From NCBI RefSeq assembly GCF_002926165.1, contig NZ_MAGP01000111.1, positions 1 through 64,000 on the forward strand: 64,000 nt of DNA. The letters run 5' to 3'. Below the pieces are notes generated by a model. The model saw only the letters and a program-made list of their open reading frames with translations, ran no database searches and had not been told where the DNA came from. Shown piece after piece: positions 22,809-31,491 of this stretch. The DNA comes from Micromonospora chalcea. Its GTDB lineage: Bacteria; Actinomycetota; Actinomycetes; Mycobacteriales; Micromonosporaceae. How positions within the stretch are numbered: the first letter of the stretch is position 1; every line of letters starts with the position of its first letter. The position numbers and the translations under genes were made by a program.

Positions 22809-23318
22809 TCAGCGGATCGGCAGCGCCGAGTCGAGGCACATTCGGGCGTGCACTTCTCCGCCCTCCTCGCGCAATTCCGCACCGCATTTACGAAGAACGG
22901 AGAGAGCGCCCGCGTTGTCCGGCGTGGTGTCCGCGACCACTGTGTGCATCCCGGCCGCCGCGGCGGTGTGCAGCAGCTGCCGCAGCGCGGCGGCGCCGAG
23001 ACCCCGGCCCCGGGCGGAGCGGCCCAGCCACATGCCCGTCTCCACAGTGCCGGGCTCGTCCCGGCGGGTCATCCGGATCATGCCGACGACCTCGCCGCCG
23101 GAGACGATCGCGTACATGGCAGTGCGGGTCGGGCCGTCGAGTCCGCCGAGGTTCGCCCGGTGGAACTCCCGGAACGCGTCCCGGCGGGCGAGCGACCAGC
23201 CCGCGGGCGCCTGCACCGGAGGCATCACGTCCTCCGGTTCCGCCTCCGCCGCCGCTACGGAGAGCAACGGTTCCAGGTTCCGCTCGTCCACCGGCTCCAG
23301 CCGTACCGCACCCGTCAC
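22809..23318 (-). CDS. GNAT-family N-acetyltransferase
   Basis: About 169 residues if started at the GTG at 23318 (VTGAVRLEPVDERN), the usual GNAT opening. Acetyl-CoA loop: TGMWLGRSARGRGLGAAALRQL; C-terminal motif: NAGALSVLRKCGAELRE. It resembles the RimJ-like subgroup; the substrate is unknown. No ribosome binding site is clear; a CAGACT box 7 nt upstream may indicate a leaderless message. Nothing suggests an operon. Confidence 0.82.
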   Translation of the reverse strand: MTGAVRLEPVDERNLEPLLSVAAAEAEPEDVMPPVQAPAGWSLARRDAFREFHRANLGGLDGPTRTAMYAIVSGGEVVGMIRMTRRDEPGTVETGMWLGRSARGRGLGAAALRQLLHTAAAAGMHTVVADTTPDNAGALSVLRKCGAELREEGGEVHARMCLDSALPIR

Positions 23319-23451
23319 GAGGCGCAGTCTGCCGCTACCTGTCCGGGCCGTCCACCCCTTTGGGCCCGGATTGCCGCTATGGCCGACCGCCTCGGCCGGT
23401 CGTACCCCCGGGGTGTTCCGCCTCACGCTGCGTTGTCATCCGACCGGGTGT

Positions 23452-23477
23452 TCCGGCGTGAGCGTGCTCACGCCGGA
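23452..23477. terminator. 12-bp hairpin at the end of the phosphatase gene
   Basis: TCCGGCGTGAGC and GCTCACGCCGGA are perfectly complementary with a 2-nt loop and overlap the last codons and stop of the PP2C-like gene on the minus strand. It probably terminates or protects that transcript. Confidence 0.6.
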
Positions 23478-24370
23478 GGAGCGAACTCGCACAGCACCAC
23501 CGAGGCGTCGTCGGTGCGCTTGCGCCGCCGCAGCCGCTCCGGGTGGTCCCGCTCGGCCGCGCGGACCCGATCGATCAGCCCTTCCGGGCCCGCCACGGTC
23601 AGCACCTCCAGCAGCCCGGCCCAGTCGAACAGGCCGAACTGGTCGACCGCGCAGGAGGCGCCGTCGCTGAGCAGCGCGGCCCGGCGCAGCGCACCCGGAC
23701 CGCGCAGCGGAAGCGTGCCGGTCAGCGCGTGGTACGCCGCGTCCGGGTCGCTCGCCGCCGCCCAGTAGCCGTGGGTGCGGTTCATCCGGGTCCGCTGCAC
23801 CGTCGTCGCCCGCCGGAACCGGGTCGCCGGGTCGGTCTCGCCGTCGGGCAGCGCGGCGGCGCTGCGCCGCAGGTCCGCCACCGCGTCCGCGAGCCGGTCG
23901 TCGGTGACCACCTCGATCCCGCGGTCGGTGTCGAGCACCAGCGGGCTGTCGCAGAGCACCAGGTAGTCGACCCGGTCGCCGCTTTCCCGCAGCAGGCAGA
24001 CGGTGGACGAGGGGGTGCCGGGATGGTCCAGGTCGCACGTCCCGCCGTGGTCGGCCCGGACCGCGAGGATCGCCGCCGCGAGGCTGCTCATCAGCGTGGC
24101 GGCGGGCCGGGCCGCGATCGCCAGGCCGATCCGGGCAGCCAGGTGCCGGACGTACCAGGCGGGACCGTGCACGCATCCGGTGTCGAAGCCCTCCGGCACG
24201 GTGGCCCCGTCGAGGACGCCGACGAGCGGGCCGATCCGGAAGACCACGTCCTCGTTCTCCGGGCGGCCCGGCGCCGGGTCGGAGGCGGAACGCACCCGCA
24301 TCACCGGCGCCTCCCCGGCCGGGCGGGCCGGCCTGCTGCCGATCGCGTACCGGCGGTCCGGTGCTCCCAT
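23468..24370 (-). CDS. PP2C/PPM-type phosphatase-like protein
   Basis: 300 residues with PPM-family landmarks: NEDVVF (metal Asp, about residue 40), GVLDGATV (Asp-Gly motif, about 51), ALLSDGAS (about 240) and a closing DDASVVLCEF. This shortened actinobacterial type lacks several canonical spacings but keeps the metal aspartates, so Ser/Thr phosphatase activity is plausible. GGAGGCG precedes the ATG at 24370. No kinase gene is adjacent. Confidence 0.8.
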   Translation of the reverse strand: MGAPDRRYAIGSRPARPAGEAPVMRVRSASDPAPGRPENEDVVFRIGPLVGVLDGATVPEGFDTGCVHGPAWYVRHLAARIGLAIAARPAATLMSSLAAAILAVRADHGGTCDLDHPGTPSSTVCLLRESGDRVDYLVLCDSPLVLDTDRGIEVVTDDRLADAVADLRRSAAALPDGETDPATRFRRATTVQRTRMNRTHGYWAAASDPDAAYHALTGTLPLRGPGALRRAALLSDGASCAVDQFGLFDWAGLLEVLTVAGPEGLIDRVRAAERDHPERLRRRKRTDDASVVLCEFAPPA

Positions 24371-24521
24371 CGTCGCCTCCGTTCGTCGTCGCCGGCCGCC
24401 TACCCGGCCCGCGCCAGGTCATCCGCCGCCGGCCCGATCGCGGTAACCCTGCGTCATTACCCCCGCACTTTCGGTAGCGTCGGACGCGACCGGGTCGGTC
24501 CCGGTGACAGGGGGATTCGAG

Positions 24522-24734
24522 ATGTTGGAGCGGTTGCACGAGGGCGGCATCCGGGCGGAGCACGCATACCTCGCCGGGTTCGTCAGCATCGGCCTCTCGG
24601 TCACCAGTTGGTTCCTCTCCAAGCACATGGAGCGCGCCGGAGTGGCGCGGGCGGACCGCTGGGGCATCTTCATCGGCGAGTGGGCGCCGACGTTCTTCGC
24701 CATCGGCAACGGGCTGCGCACGTACGAGAAGTGA
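24522..24734 (+). CDS. Small membrane protein of unknown function
   Basis: 70 residues with two hydrophobic stretches (YLAGFVSIGLSVTSWFL and WGIFIGEWAPTFFAIGNGL). The latter, with a Trp-Ala-Pro kink, has normal codon bias. AGGGGGA precedes the ATG at 24522; a GTG six codons upstream is less likely. It stands alone between opposing genes, and no family is known to me. Confidence 0.65.
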   Translation: MLERLHEGGIRAEHAYLAGFVSIGLSVTSWFLSKHMERAGVARADRWGIFIGEWAPTFFAIGNGLRTYEK

Positions 24735-24740
24735 GGCGGG

Positions 24741-25205
24741 TCAGCGCCGCCGGTTGCGGGCCCGCGACGAGCGCAGCCGGCGCAGCCGGCCGATCAGCAC
24801 CGGATCGGCGGCGAGCGCGGCCGGGTGGTCGAGCAGCGCGTTGAGCAGCTGGTAGTAGCGGGTCGCGGAGAGCCCGAACGTGTCCCGGACGGCCTGTTCC
24901 TTGGCTCCGGCGTGCTTCCACCACTGCGCCTCGAAGGCGAGGATCCGCTGCTCCCGCTCGGTGAGGCCGGCCGGCGTCGTGCCCGCGGCGCCCGTATCCG
25001 CCGCTTCCGGACCGGGCTGCTCGACCGGCGCGGTGGACTCGACGGGCGGCGACCCGGGCCGGACGGACTCCGACGGCTCCGACGGTGCGGTGGACTCGAC
25101 GGGCGGAGCGGTGCGCGGTGGCGGAACCGTCCCGCCCGCGTGGCGCGTACCCGCTGCCGGGCCGGACGGGTCGACGGCGGCCCGCTGCGAGGCGTCGGCG
25201 GACAT
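24741..25205 (-). CDS. DUF3263 protein with disordered leader
   Basis: 154 residues. The first 80 are Pro/Ser/Glu-rich with a repeated PPVESTAPxE motif. The C-terminal 70 hold the DUF3263 domain: LTEREQRILAFEAQWW, TFGLSATRYYQLLNALLDHP and a basic LRRLRSSRARNRRR tail. The domain looks like a small helix-turn-helix and may bind nucleic acid; its function is not known. GGAGAGGAG precedes the ATG. Confidence 0.85.
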   Translation of the reverse strand: MSADASQRAAVDPSGPAAGTRHAGGTVPPPRTAPPVESTAPSEPSESVRPGSPPVESTAPVEQPGPEAADTGAAGTTPAGLTEREQRILAFEAQWWKHAGAKEQAVRDTFGLSATRYYQLLNALLDHPAALAADPVLIGRLRRLRSSRARNRRR

Positions 25206-25302
25206 GGCGCTCCTCTCCGACGGCGGGTGACCGGCACCCGGGGCGCGGCGGCCGGGGGAGCCCCAGCGTAACCAGGGCCGCCCCCGGCCGCATCGGACGC
25301 GG

Positions 25303-25338
25303 GGTCCGCGCCGCCGGGGGGAGCCGGCGGCGCGGACC
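25303..25338. terminator. 15-bp terminator hairpin after ABC permease
   Basis: GGTCCGCGCCGCCGG and CCGGCGGCGCGGACC form a perfect stem with a 6-nt loop directly downstream (minus strand) of the ABC permease stop at 25342. No T-tract. Confidence 0.7.
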
Positions 25339-25341
25339 AGG

Positions 25342-26355
25342 TCAGGCGATGTCCCGCCGCCGCATCGTCCAGAACGCGGCCACGACCGCGCCCACCAGGG
25401 CCACGCCGAACACCACAGCCGACTGCTGCCAGGTGACCACGTACGTGGCCGGCTCGCAGGCGCCCTGGGAGAACTGACAGGTGTCGTAGTCGAACAGTTC
25501 CGCCTGCTTCAGGAACCACGACTGGGCGTACGTGGAGAGCACGTACCGGTCGCCGAACTGCACCCCGAGCACGGCGACCGCGATCCGGATGCCGATCTCA
25601 CTCACCGCGAAGATGCCCACCGCCGCGCCGAGCGCCATCGCCGTGTGCCGGCCCAGCGAGGCCAGCGCGAACCCGACCGCCGCCACGAGGAGCGTCATGC
25701 CCAGCGCGCGCAGCCCGTCCAGCCCGATCGACTGCCACACCCCGGCGGTCATCTTCGCGGTACTGCCCCGCTGGCCGGCGATCAGCCAGAACGCCGCCGT
25801 CCAGAGCGCGCCGAGCACCACGGTCAGGCCGAACACCGTGGTCAGCAGGGCGGCCAGCTTCGTGCCCAGCACGGTCAGCCGCTTCGGTCGCCACAACAGC
25901 AGGTTCATCATCCCGCCGGTGTTCCACTCGGCGCCCACGAAGGAGGCGCCGACGATGAAGCCGAACAGCGCCACGGAGGCGGCGAACACGGCGATGAACA
26001 TGGGGAACTCGGCCCGGAAGTCGAACTGGTACGGCAGGTACCACTTCGCCTCGAACATGTCGGGCTGCGGCTGGTAGTCCTTGCCGCAGTTCGGGCCGTA
26101 CCGCTCCTCGGTCTTCTCGCCGCGCGCCTGGGCCGCCTCGCACTCCGCGACGTTACGCTTCCAGTCCGTCATCGCGGACTGGTAGTCGTTGTTCGCCTTG
26201 GCCTCGGCCTCGGCCACCACCACGGGCGAGAGCTTCTCGCTGGAGAAACTGAACGCGGTCGCGACGGTGGCCAGGCCGAGCACCAGGAGCACGAGCATCA
26301 GCCGGGTCACCCGGCGCTTGCCGAGCCGGCGCAGCTCGGTGACGAACAGGCTCAT
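25342..26355 (-). CDS. ABC-2 type transporter permease
   Basis: 337 residues with about six membrane helices; the first (LMLVLLVLGLATVATAF) is followed by a roughly 100-residue extracytoplasmic loop with two cysteines (AECEA, NCGKDY), then five clustered helices. A further pair of cysteines (DTCQF, GACEP) lies in the last outer loop, so disulfides are possible. The ATG overlaps the stop of the ATPase gene (ATGA), so it is coupled to it. The substrate is unknown. Confidence 0.88.
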   Translation of the reverse strand: MSLFVTELRRLGKRRVTRLMLVLLVLGLATVATAFSFSSEKLSPVVVAEAEAKANNDYQSAMTDWKRNVAECEAAQARGEKTEERYGPNCGKDYQPQPDMFEAKWYLPYQFDFRAEFPMFIAVFAASVALFGFIVGASFVGAEWNTGGMMNLLLWRPKRLTVLGTKLAALLTTVFGLTVVLGALWTAAFWLIAGQRGSTAKMTAGVWQSIGLDGLRALGMTLLVAAVGFALASLGRHTAMALGAAVGIFAVSEIGIRIAVAVLGVQFGDRYVLSTYAQSWFLKQAELFDYDTCQFSQGACEPATYVVTWQQSAVVFGVALVGAVVAAFWTMRRRDIA

Positions 26356-27350
26356 GCGCCCCAACCTCCTGCGGTGCCGGTCTGGTCGACCTTGGCGGAC
26401 TGATCGACCTGACGGTGCTGGCCGGGGACCGGCGCGGTGGCGGTCAGTTCGAGGAAGACGCTCTCCAGGTCGACGGCGACCGGGGTGAGCTCGCTGACGT
26501 ACAGGCCCTGCTCGGCGAGCAGGCGGCTGACGGTGGCCGGCTTGTCCACACCGGACAGCATCAGGTGGTCCGGCTCGGCGGTCACGCCGACCCCGGCACG
26601 GCTGAGCGCGTCGGCGGCCTGGGGCAGGTCGTCGACCGCCTCCAGGCGTACCCGCACGGCGCCCTGGGAGTGGGCCGCGAGCACCTGGTCGACCGGTCCG
26701 AACGCGACCCGGCGGCCGAGCGAGATGATGGTGACCGAGTCGCAGATGAGTTGGATCTCGCCCAGGATGTGGCTGGAGAGCACCACAGTCATCCCGGCCT
26801 CGGACAGCTCCCGCATCAGCCCGCGCATCTCCCGGATGCCGCCCGGGTCGAGGCCGTTCGCCGGCTCGTCGAGGATCAGCAGCTTGGGGTTCTTGAGCAG
26901 CGCGGACGCGACCGCGAGGCGCTGCTTCATGCCGAGCGAGTAGGTCTTGACCCGCTCACCCGCCCGGTCGCGCAGCCCGACCAGCTCCAGCACCTCGTCC
27001 ACGCGCTGCTTGGGCAGCTCACCCGCCTGGGCGAGCAGGCCCAGCGTGTCCCGCGCGCTGAAGTGCGGGAAGAACTGCGGACTCTCCACGATGGCGCCGA
27101 CCTGCCCGGCGACGGCCGGCAGCGCGTGCGGCAGCTCCTGACCGAGGATCGCCATCCGGCCGCCGTTCGGCTTGATCAGGCCGAGCAGCGTACGCAGCGT
27201 GGTGGTCTTGCCCGAACCGTTCGGGCCGAGGAAGCCGTGCACCTGGCCGGCTTCCACTCGCATGTCGAAGCCGTCGAGCGCGTGGCGGACCCCGCGCTTC
27301 CGGCTCCGGTACGTCTTGCGGAGACCTTCGATCTCCAGGACAGCCGACAC
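26352..27350 (-). CDS. ABC transporter ATP-binding protein (exporter type)
   Basis: 332 residues. Walker A GPNGSGKTT (about 42-50), signature YSLGMKQRLAVA, Walker B LLILDEPANGLDP, H-loop SSHIL, then a roughly 90-residue C-terminal regulatory domain. This is the DrrA/CcmA-type for drug or lipid efflux. The GTG at 27350 is chosen, with GAGGTC just upstream. It forms an operon with the following permease gene. Two repeats of ATACNCGGTAT lie 38-72 bp upstream, probably operators. Confidence 0.92.
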   Translation of the reverse strand: MSAVLEIEGLRKTYRSRKRGVRHALDGFDMRVEAGQVHGFLGPNGSGKTTTLRTLLGLIKPNGGRMAILGQELPHALPAVAGQVGAIVESPQFFPHFSARDTLGLLAQAGELPKQRVDEVLELVGLRDRAGERVKTYSLGMKQRLAVASALLKNPKLLILDEPANGLDPGGIREMRGLMRELSEAGMTVVLSSHILGEIQLICDSVTIISLGRRVAFGPVDQVLAAHSQGAVRVRLEAVDDLPQAADALSRAGVGVTAEPDHLMLSGVDKPATVSRLLAEQGLYVSELTPVAVDLESVFLELTATAPVPGQHRQVDQSAKVDQTGTAGGWGA

Positions 27351-27387
27351 AGCTGACCTCCCCCGATAAGTAGGCGTCAGCGACACC

Positions 27388-27422
27388 ATACGCGGTATGC
27401 ACCGGATGGCAATACCCGGTAT
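27388..27422. promoter_or_regulatory. Tandem ATACNCGGTAT palindromes, operator candidate
   Basis: ATACGCGGTAT (27388-27398) and ATACCCGGTAT (27412-27422) are near-identical 11-bp palindromic boxes 24 bp apart centre to centre, just upstream of the ABC exporter operon. This resembles sites for GntR/YtrA-type or TetR-type dimers. No regulator gene for them is adjacent. Confidence 0.55.
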
Positions 27423-27446
27423 GCAGTGTCGGCGTGTCGGGTGCGG

Positions 27447-28232
27447 TCAGGCGCAGACGACGTGGACGCCGGCCTCGCGGAACGCCGCCACGACGTCCGG
27501 GGACGCGCCGGAGTCGGTCACCAGCGTCTCGACCCGGTCCACCGGGCAGATCCGGGCGAACGCGTGCCCACCGAGCTTCGAGGAATCGGCTATCACGACG
27601 ACCCGCTTGGCGCGGGCGACCATGAGACTGTTCATGGCCGCCTCCCCCTCGTGGTGCGCGGCGGCGCCGAGCTGCGGGTCGATCGCGTCCACGCCGAGCA
27701 GCGCGACGTCAAGCGTGACCTCACGCAGCAGCGCCCCGCCCAGCGGGCCGACCAGCTCGAACGACTTGGGCCGGACCACGCCGCCGGCCACCACCACCTT
27801 CATCCGCGAGCGCACCAGCAGCTCGTTGGCGATGTTCAGCGCGTTGGTGACCACGGTGAGCTGGGCGCCCTCCGCGCTGGTGTTGAGGTCGGGGCGTACG
27901 GCCAGCGCCCGCGCGACCTCGGTGCTCGTGGTGCCGCCGTTGAGGCCGACCACGGTGCCCGGGGAGACGAGCGCGGCGGCGGCCGTGCCGATCCGCTGCT
28001 TCTCGGCCGAGTGCTTCGCGGTCTTGTAGCGCAGCGGCAGGTCGTAGGAGACGCCGTTGGCGACCGCGCCACCCCGGGTGCGGGTGATCATCTGCTGCTG
28101 GGCGAGCTGGTCGAAGTCACGCCGGATGGTGGCCTGGGAGACGTCCAGCCGGTCGGCCGCCTCCTCGACGGTGACCCGGCCGCTGTCGGTCAGCATCTCC
28201 AGCAGCGCGTTCCAGCGCGCGTAGCGGTCCAC
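27447..28232 (-). CDS. DeoR-family transcriptional regulator (amino sugar locus)
   Basis: 261 residues. The N-terminal helix-turn-helix is VTVEEAADRLDVSQATIRRDFDQL (about 19-42), the DeoR signature; the C-terminal sensor domain has LNGGTTSTEVARAL and DSSKLGGHAF, which bind sugar phosphates in this family. It is probably the repressor of the divergent isomerase-kinase-nagA operon, responding to a phosphorylated amino sugar. The GTG at 28232 has GGGAGG upstream. The divergent region contains several TTCGCGC-type half-sites. Confidence 0.92.
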   Translation of the reverse strand: MDRYARWNALLEMLTDSGRVTVEEAADRLDVSQATIRRDFDQLAQQQMITRTRGGAVANGVSYDLPLRYKTAKHSAEKQRIGTAAAALVSPGTVVGLNGGTTSTEVARALAVRPDLNTSAEGAQLTVVTNALNIANELLVRSRMKVVVAGGVVRPKSFELVGPLGGALLREVTLDVALLGVDAIDPQLGAAAHHEGEAAMNSLMVARAKRVVVIADSSKLGGHAFARICPVDRVETLVTDSGASPDVVAAFREAGVHVVCA

Positions 28233-28285
28233 CGCTGGGGCCTCCCTGACTATGCGTGAACGGTGATCGGTTGCGTGCACACTAG

Positions 28286-28377
28286 TGCGCGAAACTCAGT
28301 CCGCGCAAAAGCCTTCACTGCGCGAACTTGGAGACAGTTGCCACAACCACGCCGCTTCGCGCAGAATGACGCGCGAA
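28286..28377. promoter_or_regulatory. DeoR operator cluster
   Basis: TGCGCGAA occurs at 28286-28293 and 28319-28326, TTCGCGCA at 28356-28363 and CGCGCGAA at 28370-28377. Two 22-bp inverted repeats result: TGCGCG-N10-CGCGCA (28286-28307) and TTCGCGC-N8-GCGCGAA (28356-28377). All lie in the 199-bp region between the divergent DeoR and SIS genes, which otherwise shows no gene. They are the likely binding sites of the adjacent regulator. Confidence 0.65.
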
Positions 28378-28431
28378 AGACGGCAGTATCGCGCCGTATT
28401 GCGCAAGGGTTTTTCCCGGCGAGGAGTTGTC

Positions 28432-29361
28432 ATGGCGTACGTGCACGCGGAGATCGCGAGCCAGCCCGACTGCTGGCGGGAGGCGGCGCGACTCGCTCCG
28501 ACCGTCGCCGAGCGCCTGCCGCGCCCCGGCGAGCGGGTCGCGGTGGTCGGTTGCGGCACGTCGTGGTTCATGGCCATGGCGTACGCCGGGCTGCGCGAGG
28601 CCGCCGGCCACGGCGAGACCGACGCCTTCCAGGCCAGCGAGTTCCCCACCGGCCGCCACTACGACCGGCTCATCGCGATCACCCGCTCCGGCACCACCAC
28701 CGAGGTGCTCGACCTGCTCGCCGCGCTGCGCGGGCGGATCCCCACCACGGTCCTCGTCGGCGACCCGGACTCGGCCGCCGTCGCGTCCGCGGACGCCACT
28801 GTCGCGCTCCCCTTCGCCGACGAGCGGTCGGTGGTGCAGACCCGCTTCGCCACCACCGCGCTCGCGCTGCTGCGCGCCCACCTCGGCGAGGACCTCAGCC
28901 GGCTCGCCGCCGACGCGGAGGTGGCCGTCCGGGCCCCGCTGCCGATCGACCCGGCCGGCATCGAGCAGGTCACCTTCCTCGGCCGCGGCTGGACCGTCGG
29001 GCTGGCCCAGGAGGCCGCGCTGAAGTGCCGCGAGGCGGCCACGTTCTGGGCCGAGGCGTACCCGGCGATGGACTACCGGCACGGCCCGATCTCGGTCGCC
29101 GCCCCCGGCCGGCTGGTGTGGGCGCTCGGCGAGATCCCGGACGGCCTGCCGGAGGACGTGGCCGCCACCGGCGCCGCGTTCGTGCACAGCCGCACGCACG
29201 GCTGGCGCACGGTGCTGACGAGCTGGGCGGCCGGGCGCAACCCGGTCGACCCGATGGCCGACCTGATCCTGGCCCAGCGTTTCGCGGTCGCGCTCGCGAC
29301 CACCCGTGGCCTCGACCCGGACGCGCCGCGCCACCTGACCCGGTCCGTGGTCCTGGCATGA
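28432..29361 (+). CDS. SIS-domain sugar isomerase/deaminase (AgaS/GlmS-like)
   Basis: 309 residues with two SIS domains: VVGCGTSWFMAMAYAG (about 40-55) and AITRSGTTTEVLDLL (about 82-96) in the first, and FLGRGWTVGLAQEAALKCREAA (about 183-204) with PAMDYRHGP in the second, as in the isomerase half of GlmS and in AgaS. It probably isomerises or deaminates an amino-sugar phosphate. GAGGAG precedes the ATG at 28432. It is the first gene of the catabolic operon SIS-ROK-nagA. Confidence 0.9.
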   Translation: MAYVHAEIASQPDCWREAARLAPTVAERLPRPGERVAVVGCGTSWFMAMAYAGLREAAGHGETDAFQASEFPTGRHYDRLIAITRSGTTTEVLDLLAALRGRIPTTVLVGDPDSAAVASADATVALPFADERSVVQTRFATTALALLRAHLGEDLSRLAADAEVAVRAPLPIDPAGIEQVTFLGRGWTVGLAQEAALKCREAATFWAEAYPAMDYRHGPISVAAPGRLVWALGEIPDGLPEDVAATGAAFVHSRTHGWRTVLTSWAAGRNPVDPMADLILAQRFAVALATTRGLDPDAPRHLTRSVVLA

Positions 29362-29362
29362 G

Positions 29363-29439
29363 CGAACGCACCGAGCGCAGCGAGGGCCGTGAGCGCATGC
29401 CCAGTCAGCACGGCGTGAGCGAGCGAAGCGAGCCCACGG
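29363..29439. repeat. GAGCGAACG/AGCGCAGCGAG spacer repeat
   Basis: The 77-bp gap between the isomerase and kinase genes contains degenerate copies of GAGCGNNCGNAGCGAG (GAGCGAACGCACCGAGCGCAGCGAG; GTGAGCGAGCGAAGCGAG), a mini-palindromic motif that pairs with itself (CGAGCG/CGCTCG-like). Such units occur between genes in many actinobacteria. Its role here is unknown. Confidence 0.55.
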
Positions 29440-29440
29440 C

Positions 29441-30373
29441 GTGAGTGGAGGCGACGAGGTCGTCGTCGCGCTGGACGTGGGCGGCACCGGGATGAAGTGC
29501 GCCCTGGTCCGGCCGGACGGCACGACAGTGCACACCGAACGGCACGACACCGGCGCGCAGCGCGGCCCGGAGGCGGTGGTCGGCACGATCCTCGACGTGG
29601 CCGAAGGGCTGGCCGGCAAGGCCCGCGCCGACGGCCGTGCGCCGGTGGCCTGCGGCATCGCCGTACCCGGTGTGGTCGACGAGGCGCGCGGCGTGGCGGT
29701 CTGGTCGGCGAACGTGGGCTTCCGGGACGTACCCCTGCGGGAGCTGGCGGGCACGCGGCTGGGACTGCCCGCGGCGCTCGGCCACGACGTGCGTGCCGGC
29801 GGCCTGGCCGAGGCGCGGCTCGGGGCCGGGCGGGACGCCGGCCACGTCCTGTTCGTCGCCATCGGCACCGGCATCGCCGCCGCCCACGTGGTCGACGGGT
29901 CGGCCGCCACCGGCGCGCACGGCGCCGCCGGGGAGATCGGCCACATCCTGGTACGGCCCGGCGGGCCGCGCTGCGGCTGCGGGCGGACCGGCTGCCTGGA
30001 GGCGGTGTCGTCGGCCTCGGCGATCGGACGCCGGTACGCGGAGCTGTCCGGCGCGCCCACCACCGCCGCCCAGGTGGCCGAGCGCGCGGCGGCCGGTGAA
30101 CCGCTCGCCGTGGAGGTGTGGCAGGACGCGGTCGAGGCGCTCGCCGACGGACTGGCCACCGGGCAGGCGCTCTACGATGTGTCGACAGTGGTGCTCGGCG
30201 GCGGGCTGGCCCAGGCCGGTGCCCGGCTGTTCGACCCGCTGCGGGCGGCGCTGCGCGAGCGGCTGACGTTCCACCGCGAACCGCGCCTGGTCGCGGCCGA
30301 CCTCGGCGACGAGGCCGGCTGCCTCGGCGCCGCCCTGCTGGCCCTGGACACCCTGGTGAAGGAGAGTCGATGA
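29441..30373 (+). CDS. ROK-family sugar kinase (N-acetylglucosamine kinase-like)
   Basis: 310 residues. ATP-binding phosphate-1 motif ALDVGGTGMKCAL (about 9-21), catalytic region GHDVRAGGLAEARLGAGRDAG, the GEIGH motif, and the ROK zinc motif CGCGRTGCLEAV (about 178-189). It phosphorylates a hexose or hexosamine, most likely N-acetylglucosamine given the downstream nagA. It starts with GTG at 29441 and ends in an ATGA overlap with nagA. Confidence 0.9.
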   Translation: MSGGDEVVVALDVGGTGMKCALVRPDGTTVHTERHDTGAQRGPEAVVGTILDVAEGLAGKARADGRAPVACGIAVPGVVDEARGVAVWSANVGFRDVPLRELAGTRLGLPAALGHDVRAGGLAEARLGAGRDAGHVLFVAIGTGIAAAHVVDGSAATGAHGAAGEIGHILVRPGGPRCGCGRTGCLEAVSSASAIGRRYAELSGAPTTAAQVAERAAAGEPLAVEVWQDAVEALADGLATGQALYDVSTVVLGGGLAQAGARLFDPLRAALRERLTFHREPRLVAADLGDEAGCLGAALLALDTLVKESR

Positions 30374-31479
30374 CCCGGCGCGTGACCGGCAAGGTGGTGA
30401 CCCCGACCGGCGTCATCCGGCAGGGCTGCGTGGAGATCGCGGACGGGCGGATCACCGCCGTCGCCGAGTATCCGTCGGTGCGCGACGGGCACTGGATCGT
30501 GCCGGGCTTCGTGGACATGCACACCCACGGCGGCGGCGGGCACACGTTCACCACCGGCGACCCGGAGGCGGCGCGGCAGGCCGCCGCGTTCCATCTCGGG
30601 CACGGCACCACCACGCTGCTGGCCAGCCTGGTCAGTTCCCCGTTCGAGCTGATGCGCGACGCCACCGCCGCCTACCGCCCGCTGGTCGAGTCCGGCGTGC
30701 TCGCCGGCGTCCACTTCGAGGGCCCGTACCTGTCTGCCGACCGCTGCGGCGCGCAGAACCCGGAGTTCCTGCGGGACCCGTCCACGGCCGAGCTGACCGA
30801 GCTGATCGAGCTGGGCGGCGGCGCGGTACGCATGGTCACGCTCGCGCCGGAACGCGACGGCGCCACCAAGGCGATCGAGCTGCTTGTCGCGCAGGGCGTG
30901 GTGGCGGCGGTCGGGCACACCGACGCGACCTGGGAGCAGACCCGCGCGGCGGTGGCCGCGGGCGCGACGGTCGGCACCCACCTGTTCAACGGGATGCGCC
31001 CGGTGCACCACCGTGAGCCCGGCCCGGTGGTGGCGCTGCTGGAGGCCCCGAACGTGGTGTGCGAGCTGGTCGCCGACGGGGTGCACCTGCACGACGGGAT
31101 GCTCGGTTTCGCCACCTCGGTGGCCGGCCCGGAGCGGGCCGCGCTGATCACCGACGCGATGGCCGCCGCCGGCATGCCCGACGGCGAGTACGAGCTGGGC
31201 GGCCAGGCGGTCACCGTGGCCGGCGGGGAGGCCCGGCTCGCCCACAACGGCGCGATCGCCGGCAGCACGCTCACCATGGACGCCGCGCTGCGGCACGCGG
31301 TCGGCGCGGGCGTGGCCCTGCCGGACGCCTGCCGCATGGTCGCCACCACCCCGGCCCGCGCGATCGGCCTGGGCGACCGGGTCGGCGCGCTGGTCGCCGG
31401 GCTGCGCGCCGACCTGGTGGTGCTTGACGACGACCTGAACGTGGTGCGGGTGATGCGCGGCGGTAACTGGGTGGAGTGA
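30370..31479 (+). CDS. nagA: N-acetylglucosamine-6-phosphate deacetylase
   Basis: 369 residues, an amidohydrolase-fold enzyme removing acetate from GlcNAc-6-phosphate. Metal ligands: HTHGGGG (about residues 50-56), HFEGPYL (Glu), GHTDA and HLFNGM (His); the catalytic Asp is in LITDAMAA. The C-terminal NGAIAGSTLTMD motif is standard. ATG at 30370 overlaps the ROK stop. Together the three enzymes can take N-acetylglucosamine to a phosphosugar of central metabolism. Confidence 0.95.
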   Translation: MTRRVTGKVVTPTGVIRQGCVEIADGRITAVAEYPSVRDGHWIVPGFVDMHTHGGGGHTFTTGDPEAARQAAAFHLGHGTTTLLASLVSSPFELMRDATAAYRPLVESGVLAGVHFEGPYLSADRCGAQNPEFLRDPSTAELTELIELGGGAVRMVTLAPERDGATKAIELLVAQGVVAAVGHTDATWEQTRAAVAAGATVGTHLFNGMRPVHHREPGPVVALLEAPNVVCELVADGVHLHDGMLGFATSVAGPERAALITDAMAAAGMPDGEYELGGQAVTVAGGEARLAHNGAIAGSTLTMDAALRHAVGAGVALPDACRMVATTPARAIGLGDRVGALVAGLRADLVVLDDDLNVVRVMRGGNWVE

Positions 31480-31491
31480 CCCGCCCGGCGG

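Noticed and set aside
28233..28431. N-terminal extension of the SIS isomerase back to 28285
   Set aside because: It would run through the operator cluster; the ATG at 28432 has a good GAGGAG and matches the family start.
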